Assembly: GCF_000178115.2 (NCBI RefSeq)
Contig: NC_014828.1
Span: 2,015,310 to 2,079,309 of the forward strand
Source: Ethanoligenens harbinense YUAN-3
GTDB taxonomy: Bacteria > Bacillota > Clostridia > Oscillospirales > Ethanoligenentaceae
Length of the DNA stretch: 64,000 bases
Direction: 5' to 3'
Shown: piece by piece, positions 35,406 through 43,751 of the stretch
How positions within the stretch are numbered: position 1 is the first letter of the stretch
How the letters are laid out: every line of letters starts with the position of its first letter
Position numbers and translations under genes: made by a program
Notes under the pieces: generated by a model
Seen by the model: only the letters and a program-made list of their open reading frames with translations
What the model was told of the DNA's origin: nothing
The model's database searches: none

Positions 35406-35434
35406 ATTATAGCAAATTAAATCGCAATTTGTAA
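35406..35434 (-). promoter_or_regulatory. Promoter of the Abi_C cassette
   Basis: On the minus strand TTACAA (35429-35434) and TATAAT (35406-35411) are 17 bases apart in very AT-rich DNA. It leaves about 170 bases of leader before the Abi_C start. Confidence 0.65.
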
Positions 35435-35510
35435 GTCATCCACATGTTTTGCTTGAAAAACAGTTTGAGAAGCTTCATAGCTTTCTTTTCATTTTATGGG
35501 GGGAATGTTT

Positions 35511-36917
35511 ATGGCAACGACGCGGCTGATGCCGCTGCATACCGGCAAGGGCCGGGATGTCGGAACGGCAATCAGCGATATTATTGATTACGCAGAAAAC
35601 CCGAAGAAAACGGATTACGGAAGGCTTATTACTGGCTTTGAATGCGACAGCCGGACAGCCGATGCCGAGTTCCTTTTTTCCAAACGGCAGTATGCCGCGC
35701 TCACCGGCAGGACGCGCGGCGCGGACGATGTGATCGCCTACCATCTCCGGCAGTCTTTTATTCCCGGCGAGGTCACGCCGGAGGAAGCAAACCGGATCGG
35801 CGGTGAGCTTGCCAAACGCTTTACAAACGGGAACCATGCTTTCATTGTCTGCACCCACATTGACAAACACCACATTCACAATCATATCATTTGGAATTCC
35901 ACATCCCTCGACTGTACCCGGAAATTCCGAAACTTTTGGGGCAGTACAAGAGCCGTGCGGCGGCTGAATGATACGCTGTGTATTGAGAACGGGTTGTCTA
36001 TCGTGGAAAATCCGAAGCGGCGCGGCAAGAGCTACAACAAGTGGCTGGGCGATCAGGCAAAGCCCTCCAACCGGGAATTTTTGCGTGTGGCAATAGACGC
36101 ATCTCTTGCCCAGAAGCCTGCCGATTTCGACGCGCTCCTGAAGCTCTTGCGGGATGCCGGATATGAAGTCAAACCGGGGAAAATTCCCGCCCTGCGCGGA
36201 AAAAATCAAAAGCGGTTTATCCGGTTGGATACGCTGGGCAGCGGCTACAGTGAAGCGGAACTTCGGGCCGTCCTCTCCGGCAAAAAAGCACACACTCCGC
36301 GCAAAAAAATCATCCGGCCCACGTCGGAAAAACAAGTCGATCTGCTGGTGGATATTCAGGCCAAGCTCCGCGCAGGAAAAGGCGCCGGTTACGAGCGCTG
36401 GGCCAAGGTGTTCAACCTCAAGCAGATGGCGCAGACAGTGAACTATCTGACCGAGCACAATCTGCTGGGGTACGATGCGCTGGCCGCTAAAACGGCTTTG
36501 GCAACCGCCCGGTACAATGAGCTTTCCACACAAATCAAAGCGGCTGAAAAACGGATGGCCGAGATCGCCGTTTTGAAAACACAGATCATCAATTACGCCA
36601 AGACCCGCGACACCTATGTTGCCTACCGCAAGGCGGGGTATTCAAAAAAGTTCCTTTCGGAGCATGAGAGCGACATTCTTCTGCACAAGGCGGCGAAGGA
36701 ATCATTCGACGAACTGGGCGTGAAAAAGCTTCCTACTGTCAAGAGCTTACAGGCCGAATATGCGGCGCTTCTGGCAGAGAAAAAAGCGGCTTACGCTGAC
36801 TATCGCAAGGCCCGCGACGAAATGAAAGAGCTGTTGACCGTGAAAGCAAACGCCGATCATCTGCTTGGCCCCGACAGTCGCGAGGCGGAGAAAGAAAAAG
36901 GGACTGTTGCAAAATAG
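35511..36917 (+). CDS. MOBP-type relaxase, 3' end replaced by a mobile repeat
   Basis: A 468-residue relaxase. MATTRLMPLHTGKGRDVGTAISDIIDYAENPKKT at the N-terminus and HAFIVCTHIDKHHIHNHIIWNS near residues 112-132 (the HxxxHxH-type metal site of MOBP relaxases) identify it. ATG at 35511 follows GGGGGGAA. A long coiled-coil region fills the C-terminal 200 residues. The last codons and the stop (GTVAK) come from the 150-bp repeat that begins at 36900, so the native C-terminus has been lost, probably by only a few residues. It nicks oriT and leads the strand into the recipient. Confidence 0.92.
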   Translation: MATTRLMPLHTGKGRDVGTAISDIIDYAENPKKTDYGRLITGFECDSRTADAEFLFSKRQYAALTGRTRGADDVIAYHLRQSFIPGEVTPEEANRIGGELAKRFTNGNHAFIVCTHIDKHHIHNHIIWNSTSLDCTRKFRNFWGSTRAVRRLNDTLCIENGLSIVENPKRRGKSYNKWLGDQAKPSNREFLRVAIDASLAQKPADFDALLKLLRDAGYEVKPGKIPALRGKNQKRFIRLDTLGSGYSEAELRAVLSGKKAHTPRKKIIRPTSEKQVDLLVDIQAKLRAGKGAGYERWAKVFNLKQMAQTVNYLTEHNLLGYDALAAKTALATARYNELSTQIKAAEKRMAEIAVLKTQIINYAKTRDTYVAYRKAGYSKKFLSEHESDILLHKAAKESFDELGVKKLPTVKSLQAEYAALLAEKKAAYADYRKARDEMKELLTVKANADHLLGPDSREAEKEKGTVAK

Positions 36918-37049
36918 CTTTGCCGGAAAATAGTGCACAAAAAATGCGTCTTGATTGGGCTTTCAAAACCGTTTCAAGGCGCATTTTCTTGATTTTATGG
37001 CTGCTACTTTGTGCAATTTGCTATCACAAATTCATTTTGCAACAGCCCC
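36900..37049 (+). mobile_element. IS6-like MITE, left copy
   Basis: A 150-bp repeat, identical base for base to 46934-47083 and in the same orientation. Ends are GGGACTGTTGCAAAAT and, in reverse complement, GGGGCTGTTGCAAAAT. IS6-family ends (IS26: GGCACTGTTGCAAA) are very similar. Inside are inverted stretches (AAAATGCG and CGCATTTT), and no transposase is encoded, so it is a MITE-like element. No 8-bp target duplication was found around either copy. It supplies the stop codon of the relaxase. Confidence 0.85.
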
Positions 37050-37101
37050 CCGGAATGTTTGAAAATAGAGTATAGAAATATATTGATCGATATATATTAT
37101 G

Positions 37102-37130
37102 TTGAATTATGCATTATTTAGTGCTACAAT
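37102..37130 (+). promoter_or_regulatory. Promoter of the XRE regulator
   Basis: TTGAAT and TACAAT with a 17-base spacer, 37 bases before the start codon. Just upstream (37079-37096) ATATAT arms around TGATCG form a possible operator for the regulator itself. Confidence 0.65.
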
Positions 37131-37167
37131 ATTTGTGTTATTTCCATTTCGACAGAGAGGTATCAAA

Positions 37168-37377
37168 ATGAAAGCAAGCTACAAAAGGCTTTGGAAACTT
37201 CTTATTGATAAAGATATGAAGAAAAAAGACTTAATGGAGCAGGCCGGTATCAGTTCGTTTTCGATCCGTAAACTCAACCGCGGCGAGAATGTCACAATGG
37301 ATGTTCTCGGAAAGATATGCAAGGCGCTGAATTGTACACTGGATGATATCTGTGAGTTTGAAGATATCGATAATTGA
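37168..37377 (+). CDS. XRE-family transcriptional regulator
   Basis: A 69-residue helix-turn-helix protein (MKASYKRLWKLLIDKDMKKKDLMEQAGISSFSIRKLNRGENVTMDVLGKICKALN in register). AGAGAGG precedes the ATG. Its size and place at the head of a restriction island resemble restriction controller proteins, but it may instead serve the whole island. A consensus promoter precedes it and lies only 53 bases inside the left MITE. Confidence 0.85.
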   Translation: MKASYKRLWKLLIDKDMKKKDLMEQAGISSFSIRKLNRGENVTMDVLGKICKALNCTLDDICEFEDIDN

Positions 37378-37661
37378 AAGATATGGTTGCGGGACTGTGT
37401 GACAAGGCTGGCGGTAAGAAATCCGAGTTGAGGTGCAGATGCCGTTTCACTTATACTGCACGATCAAATGCCTTTCAAAGTTATCGCGATTGATAAAGGA
37501 TAAAATTGCTCCGACAGGATTTAGTGCGGAGGCATAAGACCAGTTTTGCATTGACATGCGGCTGGAATTGTAACTGAAACAACAAATTAGGAAGTTTACT
37601 GAAAAAGAAAGCTAACCATGAAGGTTATAAAAGAATTAATTGTAAGAGTGGAGGGTTCATT
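37378..37661. other. Gene-free gap in the defence island
   Basis: About 284 bases between the XRE gene and the Ymh gene. I see no convincing gene. It contains TTGACA at 37551, but with no matching -10 box at the right distance, and a purine-rich stretch ahead of the next ribosome binding site. Confidence 0.4.
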
Positions 37662-38471
37662 ATGAGCCTGCAAGTACGGTGTTTCAACCGTGGGCAAATA
37701 GAAGCACTGAGTAAGGCTCTTGGCGATTATATGACTGGAAGCGAAATTACAAAACTTCTTTGCCAATGCGAAATTGAAGATAATAGTAATCAATCTACAA
37801 AATGGCGTCGGTTGGACTATAGTTTTATTGAACGTCAAAATCAAGATCAATCCCCAAATGCGATTCTTCGTTTTGTCAAAGAAGCTCTACAGCCCGTACT
37901 TTTTATGAATGAAAAAGAAAAGTACGAAGAATTTCGGATAGATGTAAATCAAGTATTACTTACTGCCGGATTAGAAGTACAAAGAGATGGCTCTCTGAAA
38001 TTCACTACTGTCGCGACAACCATTGATGAAGTGAAGCGTAGAACACAGAATTTGGAACGTAGTTTACGTCAGAGGAATGTGCATGAATGTGTTCTGAAAT
38101 ACTGCAAGGAAGAATTACTCCAAGAAAACTACTTTCACGCTGTGTTCGAAGCAGCAAAGAGCTTATCCGATCGGATCAGGGAAATGACTTCATTATCTTC
38201 GGATGGGTACAAATTGTTTGATGAAGCATTCAAAATCAACTCTCCATATTTGGCAATTAATAAACTGCAAACAAGTAGTGAACAAAATCAGCAGAATGGG
38301 CTTCATCAAATGTTAAGTGGTATAACCTCCATGGTCAGAAATGTAACTGCCCATGAGCCAAAAATCAAGTGGATCATTAATGAAAATGATGCTGTAGATA
38401 TTCTCTGCACAATTTCTTTTCTACATAAACAACTCGACCAGTGTATTATTGTGCCACACTTTAATCCATAA
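37662..38471 (+). CDS. TIGR02391 (Ymh)-family protein
   Basis: A 269-residue protein. The C-terminal half (VLKYCKEELLQENYFHAVFEAAKSLSDRIREMT, then LFDEAFKIN and GLHQMLSGITSMVRNVTAHEP) matches the TIGR02391/Ymh domain, often found beside restriction and other defence genes. The R-N-x3-H element (VRNVTAHEP) recalls HEPN-like proteins. The N-terminal half is unassigned. GTGGAGGG precedes the ATG. It is the first structural gene of the island. Function unknown; an accessory defence role is inferred from context. Confidence 0.78.
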   Translation: MSLQVRCFNRGQIEALSKALGDYMTGSEITKLLCQCEIEDNSNQSTKWRRLDYSFIERQNQDQSPNAILRFVKEALQPVLFMNEKEKYEEFRIDVNQVLLTAGLEVQRDGSLKFTTVATTIDEVKRRTQNLERSLRQRNVHECVLKYCKEELLQENYFHAVFEAAKSLSDRIREMTSLSSDGYKLFDEAFKINSPYLAINKLQTSSEQNQQNGLHQMLSGITSMVRNVTAHEPKIKWIINENDAVDILCTISFLHKQLDQCIIVPHFNP

Positions 38472-38569
38472 GCATGCAGCCAGATAATTGGATATGAGCA
38501 TATGGTTCAACATAAACAAACATGGGGACAATTTCACGGAAGAGAATTAATTATGGAGGTCAAAATGCT

Positions 38570-40105
38570 ATGACGCAAGCCAAGAGACAATTCGTTGAGA
38601 ATTATATTAACTCTTTGTCAAATGCAGTTGATACCTATAACAATTCTGAACCATATGCAACTAATCAAGTTGAAGATGATTTGTTTGACACAATTATTGA
38701 AATCCGAAATGTGTTTTCGAAAGAGATTCCGAATATAGAAGATGTTGTTTTGCTTAAAAACGGTACAGGTCTTCGTGATGCGAATTCAGTGCTTGGAATT
38801 TTGAGATTATATTTAGTAAATGAAGATGATCATACAAATGCGAAAATTCCATTGATCACCGACAAGAAAAAAGGAGGAAAAATATTTATCAGCCACAGGA
38901 GCACTGATAAGAAGATTGCTGATATTATTGAAAATTTTTTAACTTCTTGCGGTATTTCATACAGTAATATTTTTTGTTCGTCACTACCGGGAAATGATAT
39001 TGAAGAAAAAATATCTTTGGAAGTTAAAGAAAATATGAAAGCAAGCGTACTGAACATTGCTTTGTTATCCGTTGATTATTATCAAAGCGTATATTGTCAA
39101 AATGAGGCAGGAATCATTTGGTTCCTTGATACCGAAAAAATAGTGATAGCATTACCTGAAATTGATGACAGTCTCATGGAAGGATTCCTGAATAGCGAGT
39201 ACAAAATAAGGCGACTTAGCAATAAGAGCGATATTTCCGCGATATGTGATATTGTAAAGAAGTTTTTCCCTGATTTTGTATCTTCAAATGCCAAACTCAA
39301 TGCCAACATTGATCACCTGATTGAACAATATGACAGCGTTATTAAAGCAAGAAAAATAGAGCCTTCAGCTATACCAAGTGAAACCAACGTGTTAGAGAAA
39401 AGAATTTTGTCAAATGAATTTTCTGATGGAGAGTTGTTTGTCCTTAATTACTTCTATGATACTCAAACCAATTCTATAAGCGACGATTTTAAACAAATAA
39501 ATGACTGGATTCAAAAAAAGAAAGTTACAATATCAGTGAAAGAAGCATTTGATGTATTAATAGACGATGAAATCATTATATTTATCGACGGAGGATTTAC
39601 ACACGCCAGTACATATAATATGGAAATTAATACTTATAGGGAACTAAGGAAGTTGTCACAAAAAGCCGTTGATATCTTTGAAAAGAATTGCACACGACAT
39701 AAAGCAGTAACAACTTTAATAAAAAGCGGGAACACTGTTGACAATTTGATAATCAAAGGCTTTTCAGAGCCCGAAATTTTGCTTGTTAAGTACATAATCG
39801 ATTTGCAGAGGGAAAAATTGTACGCAGGCTGGCAAAGTGATCAAGAAATTAAAATGATTCGGAATTGGGAAGAAATTAACACTTTAAACGATACCCTTTC
39901 TCAAAATTATATCGATGTGCTTTCAAAGTTTGAGATAAGGAAATTTATTGAGCCTTGTGCAAAGACTTCGTATGGCAACACAAAAGAGTATAAATTAATA
40001 GATAGTTTTTTGGAAAGTCTAAACGGACTGAGTCAGTCGGCATTGGATAAGATACAGTCAACAATGGATGAAAATCAATTTACTGAACCAGAATTGCCGT
40101 TTTGA
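38570..40105 (+). CDS. TIR-domain protein in the type III restriction island
   Basis: A 511-residue protein. The TIR domain spans residues 100-230: GGKIFISHRSTDKKIADIIENFL at its start and SVDYYQSVYCQNEAGIIWFLDT, whose glutamate near residue 178 is in the place of the NADase catalytic Glu. Residues 1-95 form a helical region; residues 270-511 are helical and unassigned, perhaps a sensor. ATG at 38570 follows TGGAGGT; the ATG at 38565 stops at once. Its stop lies 18 bases before the mod start, and a TTG of the mod frame overlaps it. Bacterial TIR proteins deplete NAD+ upon phage sensing; such a role here is inferred. Confidence 0.8.
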   Translation: MTQAKRQFVENYINSLSNAVDTYNNSEPYATNQVEDDLFDTIIEIRNVFSKEIPNIEDVVLLKNGTGLRDANSVLGILRLYLVNEDDHTNAKIPLITDKKKGGKIFISHRSTDKKIADIIENFLTSCGISYSNIFCSSLPGNDIEEKISLEVKENMKASVLNIALLSVDYYQSVYCQNEAGIIWFLDTEKIVIALPEIDDSLMEGFLNSEYKIRRLSNKSDISAICDIVKKFFPDFVSSNAKLNANIDHLIEQYDSVIKARKIEPSAIPSETNVLEKRILSNEFSDGELFVLNYFYDTQTNSISDDFKQINDWIQKKKVTISVKEAFDVLIDDEIIIFIDGGFTHASTYNMEINTYRELRKLSQKAVDIFEKNCTRHKAVTTLIKSGNTVDNLIIKGFSEPEILLVKYIIDLQREKLYAGWQSDQEIKMIRNWEEINTLNDTLSQNYIDVLSKFEIRKFIEPCAKTSYGNTKEYKLIDSFLESLNGLSQSALDKIQSTMDENQFTEPELPF

Positions 40106-40122
40106 TGATGGAGGGAGAAGAA

Positions 40123-42003
40123 ATGCCTGAAATACTGGATGGGATGAGCATGAATCTTGAAAAATCTAACATGGACAAGTTAAAAGCAGCATTTCCAGAA
40201 TGCTTTGCCGAAGGTAAGCTGGATATTGACAAGCTACTGTCGTTGTGTGGCGAGTATATCGACAATGATTTTGAAAAATACAAATTTGAGTGGAAGGGTA
40301 AGGCAGAGTGCTTGAAGCTGGCACAAAAACGTTCCACTGGTACGCTACGCCCATGCCCGGAGGAAAGTGTCAATTGGGACACGACGCAGAACCTTTACAT
40401 AGAAGGCGATAATTTGGAAGTTCTAAAGCTCTTGCAGACTTCCTACTACCGCAAGGTCAAGATGATTTATATCGACCCGCCCTACAACACCGGCAATGAC
40501 TTTGTCTATGCAGATGATTTTGCCGACCCAATGGCGCGGTATAAGGAAGTCACGCAACAGACTACCAAGTCAAACCCTGAGACTATGGGACGTTTCCACA
40601 CCAACTGGCTTAACATGATGTACCCCCGTCTTCGTCTTGCTGCAAACCTTCTGCGGGACGATGGTGTGATTTTTATAAGTATTGATGATGGTGAGCAAAC
40701 AAACCTCAGAAAACTATGCGATGAGGTATTCGGTGAAGAAAATTTTATTGCACAGATAATTTGGCAGAAAGTATATAGCCCTCGCATGGATGTTCAAGGT
40801 TTTTCAGTATCACACGACTATATACTTTGTTATGTGAAGCAGAGTTTTGACAGCATACATAAAGAAACTTTCGCTCAAAATAGTGCACAGTTTAATTTCG
40901 TCGATCAACAAAGCGGGCAAAAATATCGACGTAGGAGTGTCCGAAAAGAAGGAAGCCATTCAACAAGAAGCGAACGTCCAAATTTGTGGTTCCCCCTTAT
41001 GGCTCCGGATGGAACAGAGGTGTATCCTGTAAAGCCAGATGGCACCGAAGGCTGCTGGAGATGGAGTAAAGGCACTTATATAGAAAACCAATCAAAAGGA
41101 ATTGTTGAGTGGGTTCAAACAGAAAATGGTTGGCAAGTATACGCTAAGCAATATCTTAAAGAGGAAGCTACAAAACCGCCCGAAACTTTATGGTTTCATC
41201 AAGAAGTAGGTCATAATCATGCCGCAATGGAGGAATTAAAGAAATTATTAGGAGCTAAAGTTTTTGATAGTCCAAAGCCTAAGAATCTTATAGAAAAAAT
41301 GCTTAGAATTGCTACAACTGGTGATGAAGATATTATACTCGATTTCTTTTCAGGTTCGGCTACAACGGCCCATGCAGTTATGCAGCTTAATGCAGAAGAC
41401 GGAGGCAACCGTCGTTTTATTCTTGTGCAACTTCCCGAAGTATGCGACGAGAACAGCGAAGCCTATAAAGCCGGTTATAAGAACATCTGCGAAGTCGGCA
41501 AAGAGCGTATTCGCCGTGCGGGAAGGAAACTGACCGAAACCGATGGTCAAATGCAACTTGGCGAGGATGACAAGGAACCGTTGGATATTGGCTTCCGGGT
41601 GTATAAACTGGACTCTTCAAACCTGAAGACTTGGGATGATACACCAATTGAAGACAATCAGCTCAACATTCTATACAAACGCATGAATGGCATGATCCAC
41701 CGAGTGAAGTACGATCGGTCCGAGATGGATATGGTCTGTGAAATTATGCTAAAGCTTGGTGCGCCCTTGACTTGTCCAGTCTCTAAAATTGAGATAAACA
41801 GCAAATCTGCCTACACTGTAGGTGAGGACTGCACGCTGCTCATCTGCTTAGCTGAGAATATTCAGCCTTCCGATGTGGAGGCAATCGCTGAATATGCTGC
41901 GGCAATAGTCGTCATTGCCCGCGACAGCTTCGCCGACGATACAGCTATGGCAAATGCCTACTATATATTGCGAGATAAAGGCATAGAACTGAAACTGGTG
42001 TAA
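40123..42003 (+). CDS. mod: Type III restriction-modification methyltransferase (Mod)
   Basis: A 626-residue adenine methyltransferase of the beta class: MIYIDPPYNTGNDFVYADDF (DPPY, near residue 117) comes before DIILDFFSGSATTAHAVMQLN (near 405), with the target-recognition region between. ATG at 40123 follows GGAGGGAG. It methylates the recognition site and guides the Res subunit. The target sequence cannot be read from the protein. It is followed by an ImmA/PIN pair before res, which splits the usual mod-res order. Confidence 0.95.
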   Translation: MPEILDGMSMNLEKSNMDKLKAAFPECFAEGKLDIDKLLSLCGEYIDNDFEKYKFEWKGKAECLKLAQKRSTGTLRPCPEESVNWDTTQNLYIEGDNLEVLKLLQTSYYRKVKMIYIDPPYNTGNDFVYADDFADPMARYKEVTQQTTKSNPETMGRFHTNWLNMMYPRLRLAANLLRDDGVIFISIDDGEQTNLRKLCDEVFGEENFIAQIIWQKVYSPRMDVQGFSVSHDYILCYVKQSFDSIHKETFAQNSAQFNFVDQQSGQKYRRRSVRKEGSHSTRSERPNLWFPLMAPDGTEVYPVKPDGTEGCWRWSKGTYIENQSKGIVEWVQTENGWQVYAKQYLKEEATKPPETLWFHQEVGHNHAAMEELKKLLGAKVFDSPKPKNLIEKMLRIATTGDEDIILDFFSGSATTAHAVMQLNAEDGGNRRFILVQLPEVCDENSEAYKAGYKNICEVGKERIRRAGRKLTETDGQMQLGEDDKEPLDIGFRVYKLDSSNLKTWDDTPIEDNQLNILYKRMNGMIHRVKYDRSEMDMVCEIMLKLGAPLTCPVSKIEINSKSAYTVGEDCTLLICLAENIQPSDVEAIAEYAAAIVVIARDSFADDTAMANAYYILRDKGIELKLV

Positions 42004-42036
42004 ATACACCTATATAGTTAAGGGGGAGATGATTTT

Positions 42037-43242
42037 GTGGCGATATTAAAAGCTTTAATAAACAAGGAAACTCTTAGGATGATCTGTGAAACAAAGCGAG
42101 TTGAAGTTTCTTATATTGCAGATAAAATCAGTTGCAAGCCAACTTCAAAAGTTGATGGATGGCTTAATCTTACCTCGGAAACTCTGCCGACTTTTAATCA
42201 GGCAAAAAAAATTGCATCTTGCTTGCATATTCCTTTTGCCGGATTATATATGAAACCCGAAGATGTTCCAAAAAAGCAGCTCCCTAAAATTGTTAATCGT
42301 CGCGTTCTTCTCAACGAATTTAGTCCAAACGAAAGTTCTTTAAATATAGCTATATCAGATTTACTTGAAACCCGTGACCTACTAATTTCCATAAAGCAAG
42401 AGTTAAAAGAGCCTACTTCCTCCTTTAATGTTGCGATTGATACAAATACGACTGATGTGGCAGTAGCTTTGGCAATTCGAAAATTCTTTGAGATTAGTCT
42501 AGAGGAGCAATTCAGAAAGTCATCTGCCCGCCAGTTTTATTTATATGTGCGCCAGCAGATTGAGGCAAAAGGTGTATTCATCCAATGTTTTACGGATGTC
42601 GATTTGGAGACAGCTCGGGGATTGGCCATTTTTGATGACGTCATACCCATCATTGGAATCAATGAGAAAGATCGTCCACCGGCAAAGACATTTTCTATTA
42701 TCCATGAACTGGTTCATTTGTTAAAACGTCAGTCATCGCTATGCAATGAATTTGTAAGTGCATTTTCTAAGAACGCCGAGGAAATATTTTGCAATGCTGT
42801 TGCAGGCGAATTGCTTGTACCAAGAGATGCATTGTTTGCTAAACTGCATAGCAGGAACCTGTCTTCGAACTTTGCAATTTCTGATATTCAAAACTTAGCA
42901 AATGATTTTTCAGTAAGCAAAGAAGTTATTTCCAGGAGGTTGCTTGACAATGGGGTCATTAATGAAGTGGAATATACTGCTTATAATGACGAATTTCGAA
43001 AGCTAATAGAAACTGAAAAAGAAGAACAGCGAATAGCTCGATCCGAAGGGCGTGCACCAACGATACCAAAATATCCCGATAGAGAAGCAATTGACCGAAC
43101 AAGTTCAAGCCTATGTCGTTCTTTGTTCAAGGGCTATACCGAAGACGTTTTCAGCAAACAAGATGTGTCACGCTATCTTGGAATCAGCCAAAAGTATGCG
43201 GACAAATTTCTTGGGGAGGTGTCGAAATGGTACGTCAGATGA
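42037..43242 (+). CDS. ImmA/IrrE-type metallopeptidase with N-terminal helix-turn-helix
   Basis: A 401-residue protein, GTG start behind GGGGGAG. Residues 1-70 look like an XRE-type helix-turn-helix (VEVSYIADKISCKPTSKVDGWLNL, LPTFNQAKKIASCLHIP). The ImmA/IrrE peptidase core is TFSIIHELVHLLKRQSS (HExxH near residue 224) with NAEEIFCNAVAGELLVP holding the third ligand. It overlaps the DUF4411 gene by 16 bases. XRE-COG2856 proteins paired with a PIN-like partner are predicted toxin-antitoxin modules; the peptidase would act on the regulator or antitoxin. Confidence 0.88.
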   Translation: MAILKALINKETLRMICETKRVEVSYIADKISCKPTSKVDGWLNLTSETLPTFNQAKKIASCLHIPFAGLYMKPEDVPKKQLPKIVNRRVLLNEFSPNESSLNIAISDLLETRDLLISIKQELKEPTSSFNVAIDTNTTDVAVALAIRKFFEISLEEQFRKSSARQFYLYVRQQIEAKGVFIQCFTDVDLETARGLAIFDDVIPIIGINEKDRPPAKTFSIIHELVHLLKRQSSLCNEFVSAFSKNAEEIFCNAVAGELLVPRDALFAKLHSRNLSSNFAISDIQNLANDFSVSKEVISRRLLDNGVINEVEYTAYNDEFRKLIETEKEEQRIARSEGRAPTIPKYPDREAIDRTSSSLCRSLFKGYTEDVFSKQDVSRYLGISQKYADKFLGEVSKWYVR

Positions 43243-43715
43243 GTCTATTCTCAAAAAAACTGCCGTATAAATACATTATCGACAGCTCGTCTATTTTCTC
43301 CCAGAAGGACAACGAACCCCACAGGCGGACAGTATATCGAGGGTTATGGAAACGTATAGAACAATTAATTCAAGAAAAAGAGATAGTAACATCTTCTGAA
43401 ATAGCCGACGAGATTAAAGATAAGGATTTGGAATCCTGGCTGCAAAACCAACAGTGCGTTATTCTTCCCGTTGACGAATCCATACAGCAAAATGTAACCA
43501 GAGTTGTTTCCAATAATCCAAAGCTTGTGGACTTCAAACAAGTAAAATCATCGGGGGATGCGTTCCTAATTGCTACTGCAATGGAGTACCACTTAACTAT
43601 TATTACTGAAGAAAATCAAGATAGCCCTTATAAGATACCAAAGGTTGCCGAAAACATGGGCGTAAAGGCTATTGATATTAATGAGCTTTGTCAAATTGAG
43701 GATTGGCAATTTTAA
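43227..43715 (+). CDS. DUF4411 PIN-like protein
   Basis: A 162-residue protein. YKYIIDSSSIFSQKDNEPHRRTVYRGLWKRIEQLI carries the first acidic residue of a PIN-like fold, EIADEIKDKDLESWL the second and SGDAFLIATAMEYHLTIITEE the third, as in DUF4411. GGGGAGGTG precedes the ATG at 43227; ATG 43239 is possible too. It overlaps the ImmA gene, so the two are translated together. Likely an RNase toxin neutralised by the upstream protein (inference). Confidence 0.82.
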   Translation: MVRQMSLFSKKLPYKYIIDSSSIFSQKDNEPHRRTVYRGLWKRIEQLIQEKEIVTSSEIADEIKDKDLESWLQNQQCVILPVDESIQQNVTRVVSNNPKLVDFKQVKSSGDAFLIATAMEYHLTIITEENQDSPYKIPKVAENMGVKAIDINELCQIEDWQF

Positions 43716-43751
43716 TATGCTTTGATACTGTCTAAGAAAAGTTGGGGTTAT

